Assembly: GCA_029548715.1 (NCBI GenBank)
Contig: JAKPMW010000180.1
Coordinates: forward strand, 1-10,973
From: Spirochaetota bacterium
GTDB taxonomy: Bacteria > Spirochaetota > JAGLSM01 > JAKPMW01
Reading direction: 5' to 3'
DNA: 10,973 bases
Shown here: piece by piece, positions 7,972-10,973 of the stretch
How the letters are laid out: each line of letters opens with the position of its first letter
Position numbering within the stretch: position 1 is the stretch's first letter
Translations under genes and position numbers: made by a program
Notes under the pieces: model-generated
What the model was told of the DNA's origin: nothing
The model's input: only the letters and a program-made list of their open reading frames with translations
The model's database searches: none

Positions 7972-8325
7972 TCAGATGAAACGCCGCATGCCTGCCGTCA
8001 CCGAACGCCAAAACCCTGCAGTCGGTTGGTGTGTCAGTCGCTCAAACTCATCGGGAGTATAGACGAGAATGTCCATTGATGGAACAATATCAAGAATATC
8101 TTCAAACTCCCTGTTGCGAAGCGGAAAAGGAAGATCCGTTTCAGTCACGAGAATGACATCAATATCACTATGGTCGCTGAAAGAAGGCATTCCATAACTG
8201 CCAAAAAACCAGGCAGAGATCACACGTCCCTCAAGCGCAGTACTGAGAGCCGTTTCGAACTCCGTCCGGGTCCGACCAAACAGCGGATCGCGTCTTGTCC
8301 TGTACATGGCCGTATTACTGGTCAT
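7972..8325 (-). CDS. MNT-type minimal nucleotidyltransferase (antitoxin of a HEPN/MNT pair)
   Basis: A 117-residue protein, normal length for the family. The nucleotidyltransferase signature is intact: GSYG at 42-45, followed by SDIDVIL, so the GS and the two metal-binding Asp residues are separated by the usual 10 residues. A third acidic strand, MDILVYTPDEF, follows. In characterised HEPN/MNT modules the MNT protein neutralises its HEPN partner, in some cases by adenylylating it. The start codon lies inside the last codons of the HEPN gene (11-nt overlap), so translation is coupled and no Shine-Dalgarno is evident. An alternative ATG at 8307 would remove six residues. Local GC is lower than in the flanks (42% in one 60-base line). 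Confidence 0.85.
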   Translation of the reverse strand: MTSNTAMYRTRRDPLFGRTRTEFETALSTALEGRVISAWFFGSYGMPSFSDHSDIDVILVTETDLPFPLRNREFEDILDIVPSMDILVYTPDEFERLTHQPTAGFWRSVTAGMRRFI

Positions 8326-8707
8326 TGTCGTCCATTTTCTTTTTCACGAATTTGAGAATTGTTCCAGCAAATGTCAGTGCTTCGTCAGCCTGCTCAGGAG
8401 TGAAAAACTGAAACGGAGAACCAGTTGGAAAAGCATCCGGGTAGCGCGCACTTACATAATACAGATCCAGTCTCTTTGCAGACGTCTCAACATCTCCACC
8501 AATACCGAGAGATTGGCAGATCTCAAATACCGAATGCCCTCGAACAGACTCAAACCCTGAAAAAAGGGCCAAAGCCTTCATTGCTTTCTCTGCAACTTGC
8601 TGGCAGACAAAACAACACTGAGCATATCGATTATGTGTGCGTGTATCTTCAGCCCATGCATAATCATCTTCTGCCTGCACCAGCCAGTCATGCGCTCTGC
8701 TTTCCAT
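8315..8707 (-). CDS. HEPN domain protein (partner of MNT nucleotidyltransferase)
   Basis: A 130-residue all-helical protein of the PF05168 HEPN type: HDWLVQAEDDYAWAE (6-20), CQQVAEKAMKALALFSG (35-51), RGHSVFEICQSLG (56-68), and the family's RYPDAFPTGSPFQFFT segment (88-103). Many HEPN toxins are RNases with an R-x4-6-H motif; I checked each Arg-His spacing here and none fits, so RNase activity is not supported. The family also includes substrate-binding partners of nucleotidyltransferases. The only in-frame start is ATG 8705-8707 (a stop lies 10 codons upstream), and no Shine-Dalgarno precedes it. The ATG lies in a perfect palindrome. First gene of a two-gene leftward cassette with MNT. Confidence 0.85.
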   Translation of the reverse strand: MESRAHDWLVQAEDDYAWAEDTRTHNRYAQCCFVCQQVAEKAMKALALFSGFESVRGHSVFEICQSLGIGGDVETSAKRLDLYYVSARYPDAFPTGSPFQFFTPEQADEALTFAGTILKFVKKKMDDNDQ

Positions 8708-8721
8708 ACACTGAGTGTATG
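8705..8721. repeat. Perfect 17-bp palindrome covering the HEPN start codon (candidate operator)
   Basis: CATACACT-G-AGTGTATG: two perfect 8-bp arms around one central base. The HEPN ATG (minus strand) is the outer triplet of one arm, and the candidate -10 box is within the other. It is placed to act as an autorepressor site or to fold at the 5' end of the mRNA. Function inferred from position only. Confidence 0.6.
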
Positions 8722-8742
8722 TCTGCCGATTCCGTCATGCAA
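8714..8742 (-). promoter_or_regulatory. Candidate promoter of the HEPN/MNT cassette, possibly leaderless
   Basis: Read leftward: -35 TTGCAT (8737-8742), 17-nt spacer, -10 TACACT (8714-8719). The -10 box ends 6 nt before the ATG, so transcription would begin at or next to the A of the start codon. The -35 match is poor (three of six); spacing is ideal. Confidence 0.35.
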
Positions 8743-8765
8743 GGGCTTTTTCACGCACCTCTCGC

Positions 8766-9479
8766 TCAGGCCTCGTGCAGCGTATACTCACCGGTGATCG
8801 TTTTGACCTTTGCCCCACGGGCAATGCGGAGGGTGCCCGAGCAATCGAGGCGCTCAATCCGGCAACCCCGGCCGATGCTGACATCCTTCCCGTTGACCGT
8901 TTCGGCCGAGACACCCCGCAACTCCACAGTCGTCGCCTCGATCAGCGGAATCCGGGACGAGCGACGCATGAAAAAGGCAAACAGTCCGGGCCTGCGCGAC
9001 TGGATCCGGACGGTTTCACCGACAATCTCCCTGGCCCGGATCAACCCGTCGGCATCGATCGAGTCCGCCGAGATTTCCCCGTCCAGCCGGATCATTCCGT
9101 CACAGCAAATCTTTGTGGCCTCTATCTTTGTCCCCCCGCGAACGGTCAACAGCCCGTCCACTGTCATCTGTCCCGCGCTGATATTCCCGTCCACAGTCGC
9201 CATCCCGTCCAGATCCAGCGAACCGGTTTTCAGGTTACCCTCGACACGCAGGACCCCATCCACCCCAAGCACGTCCGCCTGCAGGCTGCCCCTGACACGC
9301 ACTATCCCGTCACAGTCCATCCGCACCGCCCGCAGATTGCCCCGGCTGCGGAAAATCCCCTCGACATGGAGCGACTCGGCCCGCATCTCGCCATCACAGC
9401 GCGCAACACCGTCCACCTTGACCGAGCCATACTCGCCCGCCTCGATCCTGCCTGTTCCTTCAATCTTGACGTCATTCAT
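8766..9479 (-). CDS. Bactofilin-type polymer-forming protein (BacE/YhbE-like, DUF583)
   Basis: A 237-residue protein with no signal peptide. Residues 20-150 are tandem repeats with DG at positions 23, 40 (EG), 57, 74, 91, 108, 127 and 144. The step is 17 residues, with one of 19, giving eight units of the type V-DG-x-x-x-V-x-G-x-L-x-A. Bactofilins fold as right-handed beta-helices with about this many residues per turn, so each unit should be one turn. A linker with basic residues (RRPGLFAFFMRRSSR, 162-176) follows. A C-terminal segment, VELRGVSAETVNGKDVSIG then CRIERLDCSGTLRI (185-220), resembles the second half of Bacillus YhbE/YhbF-like proteins. The product should polymerise as a scaffold. 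The start is set by a strong Shine-Dalgarno; an upstream start at 9527 would overlap the regulator gene and lacks one. Confidence 0.8.
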   Translation of the reverse strand: MNDVKIEGTGRIEAGEYGSVKVDGVARCDGEMRAESLHVEGIFRSRGNLRAVRMDCDGIVRVRGSLQADVLGVDGVLRVEGNLKTGSLDLDGMATVDGNISAGQMTVDGLLTVRGGTKIEATKICCDGMIRLDGEISADSIDADGLIRAREIVGETVRIQSRRPGLFAFFMRRSSRIPLIEATTVELRGVSAETVNGKDVSIGRGCRIERLDCSGTLRIARGAKVKTITGEYTLHEA

Positions 9480-9485
9480 CTCTGT

Positions 9486-9492
9486 CTCCTTT
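9486..9492 (-). promoter_or_regulatory. Shine-Dalgarno AAAGGAG setting the bactofilin start
   Basis: Read leftward, AAAGGAG lies 6 nt before ATG 9479. It fixes the start 16 codons inside the longest open frame, leaving a 41-nt gap after the regulator gene. Confidence 0.8.
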
Positions 9493-9520
9493 GCATAATA
9501 GAGTGCTGTGCACAATGTCA

Positions 9521-10126
9521 TCAGCATGTGGCCGCCCGCAATTCGCTGATCGCTTCCTCAAGAGTAAACGAGCCGCCAATGGTCACGCCCGAATCAAAGA
9601 GGGGGGGCATGATTCCCCTGGTAAACACGGCGTGCCAGGTCGAACCGGTCCGGTAGACCGTGCAGACCGTGTCCACCAGCTTGAGTCCGGCCAGGACCCC
9701 GGCGGTCCGTTTGACAAGGTCTTCAAGACTTTTTTGGGGAACATCCTCCAGTCTCCCGATGCGCGCGAGACCCCAGGCAAATGCCGCTTCCCCGGCGGAG
9801 ATATCCGCACGGCCAAGCAGCGCAGGCAGACGGGCGAGCAGGGGGTCAGCCGACGACGGAATCCCCAGTGAAGCCGCCGCGTCCGGGGAGAACATGGATG
9901 CCAGTTCATCCAGGGAATGCCGGTCCTTGAGCAGGAGGATCTCCTGTACCCGCTTGATGACCTTTTCGCGGGGAAAAAACGTCTCCTGCCCGGTAAACGA
10001 AGCCTGCTTGACAAACCATTCCTCGGGAATCAGTCGCTCACGCTTCCAGCGATACAGCTGGCCGTATGAAATCCCGGTCGCAGCCAAGAGCTCTTTTTTC
10101 GATATCACGTCGGCGTCCGGTTCCAT
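9521..10126 (-). CDS. YhbD-family (DUF4004) MerR-like HTH regulator
   Basis: A 201-residue protein. The N-terminal SKKELLAATGISYGQLYRW (9-27) followed by RLIPEEWF (31-38) is a MerR-like winged HTH. FTGQETFFPREKVIKRVQEI (44-63) is the hallmark segment of YhbD/DUF4004 proteins. The rest is helical with a C-terminal mixed region of unknown role. In Bacillus subtilis yhbD precedes the bactofilin genes bacE and bacF (yhbE, yhbF); here it likewise precedes a bactofilin, so it probably controls that operon. Two palindromes in its promoter suggest autoregulation. Start chosen at ATG 10126 for its strong Shine-Dalgarno rather than the in-frame TTG at 10147, which would lie within the inverted repeat. 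Confidence 0.8.
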   Translation of the reverse strand: MEPDADVISKKELLAATGISYGQLYRWKRERLIPEEWFVKQASFTGQETFFPREKVIKRVQEILLLKDRHSLDELASMFSPDAAASLGIPSSADPLLARLPALLGRADISAGEAAFAWGLARIGRLEDVPQKSLEDLVKRTAGVLAGLKLVDTVCTVYRTGSTWHAVFTRGIMPPLFDSGVTIGGSFTLEEAISELRAATC

Positions 10127-10130
10127 CCCT

Positions 10131-10138
10131 CCTCCTTT
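10131..10138 (-). promoter_or_regulatory. Shine-Dalgarno AAAGGAGG setting the YhbD-family start
   Basis: Read leftward, AAAGGAGG is followed by AGGG and then ATG 10126. It begins 3 nt after one arm of the inverted repeat ends, so a protein bound there would also crowd the start site. Confidence 0.75.
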
Positions 10139-10140
10139 CC

Positions 10141-10186
10141 GTAACAATGTTATGTTCTATCAACACGCAAAACATAACATTGTTAC
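10141..10186. promoter_or_regulatory. Double operator: perfect 16-bp inverted repeat with two TAACAWTGTTA palindromes
   Basis: Arms at 10141-10156 and 10171-10186 are exact reverse complements, separated by 14 nt. Each arm contains an 11-bp palindrome TAACA-W-TGTTA (10142-10152 and 10175-10185), centres 33 bp apart, about three helical turns. The upper copy lies between the -35 and -10 boxes of the leftward promoter and the lower copy lies in the leader just before the Shine-Dalgarno. Both would sit on the same face of the helix. A MerR-like protein encoded immediately downstream is the obvious ligand (inference). Confidence 0.75.
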
Positions 10187-10199
10187 ATCAAGCTGACAA
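10171..10199 (-). promoter_or_regulatory. Candidate sigma70-like promoter of the YhbD-bactofilin operon
   Basis: Read leftward: -35 TTGTCA (10194-10199, five of six), 17-nt spacer, -10 TATGTT (10171-10176, four of six). An A/T tract (10200-10217) lies just upstream of the -35 box and could act as an UP-like element. The operator palindrome overlaps the spacer and the edge of the -10 box. Confidence 0.6.
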
Positions 10200-10239
10200 A
10201 TTTTTCGGATTTTTTTGTCCCGGCACGGATCGGATGACG

Positions 10240-10248
10240 TGGTACAAT
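10240..10248 (+). promoter_or_regulatory. Candidate extended -10 promoter of the vWA gene, possibly leaderless
   Basis: TGG-TACAAT is an extended -10 (TGN plus five of six consensus bases). It ends 6 nt before ATG 10255. No good -35 is seen at 17 nt; the T-rich tract at 10198-10217 lies near the expected UP position. Confidence 0.4.
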
Positions 10249-10254
10249 CGGAGG

Positions 10255-10973
10255 ATGACCAGATGGATCCTCCGCATCCTCTTCCTGCTGAGCCTTGTTG
10301 TCCCGCTTCAGGCTGCGCGTCCCGATCGCTGCGCCGTCTGGATCGAGGGGAGCGCCACAGCCGGAACGATCCGCTCGCGCCAGCTTGAAGAAGCGCTCGT
10401 GTTCCGCCTGCGCCATGCCACACCATCACCCCGGCTGGTGGACGCCCTGCAGGCCGCTTCACGCTCCCGGGCCCTGGCCCTGGCCCGCACAAAGGGGTAT
10501 GACAGGCTTGTGATCCTGGACGCAGCCAGCGGGCAGGGCAGCATTCATGCGCCTCACCCTGCGGGCCGGGTCCTGGCACAAACCGGGGGACAGGGCAAGG
10601 CCGGGCTGCCTGCCATCGAACGCCTCGCCCTCGCGTATGAAGGCCGGACGGCCCAGCACGTCCTGATCGATATCGTCTTTGTCATCGACACCGGAGGGGC
10701 TATGCACCGTCTGGTCAACGATGCTGCAGATACCATCTCCCGAATGGGCATCACCCTGCAAAACGGGCTGCCTGTCCCGGATGTGCACTGGGGGCTGATG
10801 ACCTTTTCGTCATCCGACACGCTCGCCGCGTATGATCTCACCCCCTCCAGCGAACGCATCGCCCAGCTTGTGCGCGAACGCAGGGGCGGATACGGAGATG
10901 GAAACGTTCCCCTCGATGCCGTCATCCAGCGGCTGGCACACTCCATCACCTGGCGGGCCGGGGCCACCCGCTA
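10255..10973 (+). CDS. Secreted von Willebrand factor A-domain protein, N-terminal part (3' end outside window)
   Basis: Open frame of 239 codons running off the window end. Residues 1-20 are a signal peptide (Arg3, Arg7, hydrophobic core, cleavage near LQA-AR). Residues 21-130 are Arg- and Ala-rich and not recognised. From about 136 a vWA domain begins: LIDIVFVIDTGGAMHRLVNDAADTI (138-162), then VHWGLMTFSS (177-186), then RGGYGDGNVPLDAVIQRL, which has the GDG loop expected for the third metal-site segment. The metal-site motif is DTGGA where DxSxS or DxTxS is usual, so metal binding may be altered. GGAGG abuts the ATG with no spacer, which is too close for normal Shine-Dalgarno use. An in-frame ATG at 10234 would add seven residues. 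Reads away from the YhbD operon. Confidence 0.75.
   Translation, partial: MTRWILRILFLLSLVVPLQAARPDRCAVWIEGSATAGTIRSRQLEEALVFRLRHATPSPRLVDALQAASRSRALALARTKGYDRLVILDAASGQGSIHAPHPAGRVLAQTGGQGKAGLPAIERLALAYEGRTAQHVLIDIVFVIDTGGAMHRLVNDAADTISRMGITLQNGLPVPDVHWGLMTFSSSDTLAAYDLTPSSERIAQLVRERRGGYGDGNVPLDAVIQRLAHSITWRAGATR

Noticed and set aside
7262..8011. Long minus-strand open frame opposite the end of the large barrel gene
   Set aside because: Ser/Pro/Arg-rich translation typical of the antisense of GC-rich coding DNA; it also runs into the MNT gene.
8425..9656. Two overlapping plus-strand open frames (8425-9498 and 8715-9656) opposite HEPN and the bactofilin
   Set aside because: Low-complexity Ser/Pro/Arg repeats mirror the bactofilin's repeats on the other strand; no Shine-Dalgarno or domain.

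Overview
The window is a GC-rich piece of chromosome, mostly about 57-73% GC in lines counted by hand. It comes from a bacterium with an outer membrane, judging by three secreted proteins, two of which look like outer-membrane beta-barrels. A lamin-tail domain, a FlgD-like Ig domain, a PorV/PorQ-like barrel and ComEA-type helix-hairpin-helix (HhH) domains together are most familiar from Bacteroidota/Fibrobacterota-type (FCB) lineages. The YhbD (DUF4004)-bactofilin pair is best known from Bacillus. No rRNA, tRNA or marker gene is present, so I do not assign a phylum.

Left third (1-3563): surface-glycan or secondary-metabolite tailoring genes. A truncated SAM methyltransferase and a zinc-ribbon methyltransferase run rightward and overlap by 1 nt. 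They converge on a leftward pair, a methyltransferase followed by a CgeB-like glycosyltransferase, also overlapping by 1 nt. The leftward pair ends at a strong intrinsic terminator (1680-1703).

Middle (3750-7922): a rightward, translationally coupled three-gene operon. It encodes an exported lamin-tail/FlgD-like protein, a small PorV-like barrel with a C-terminal ComEA-type HhH pair, and a large barrel with N-terminal HhH domains. All three carry signal peptides. The predicted layout puts DNA-binding-type modules at the outer membrane, and this is the best candidate here for an uncharacterised system. A role in DNA binding or uptake is inference only.

Right third (7972-10973): a more AT-rich two-gene HEPN/MNT cassette (toxin-antitoxin type) reads leftward, with a perfect 17-bp palindrome over the HEPN start codon. 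Next is a leftward operon of a MerR-like YhbD-family regulator and a bactofilin built from 17-residue repeats. Its promoter contains two copies of the palindrome TAACAWTGTTA, arranged as a perfect 16-bp inverted repeat. Divergent from it is the start of a secreted von Willebrand A-domain protein with an atypical MIDAS motif, cut by the window end. The HEPN and vWA genes both have a -10-like box exactly 6 nt before the start codon, which would suit leaderless mRNAs.

No mobile element, CRISPR array, RNA gene or replication origin was seen. No gene-free stretch exceeds 200 bases.
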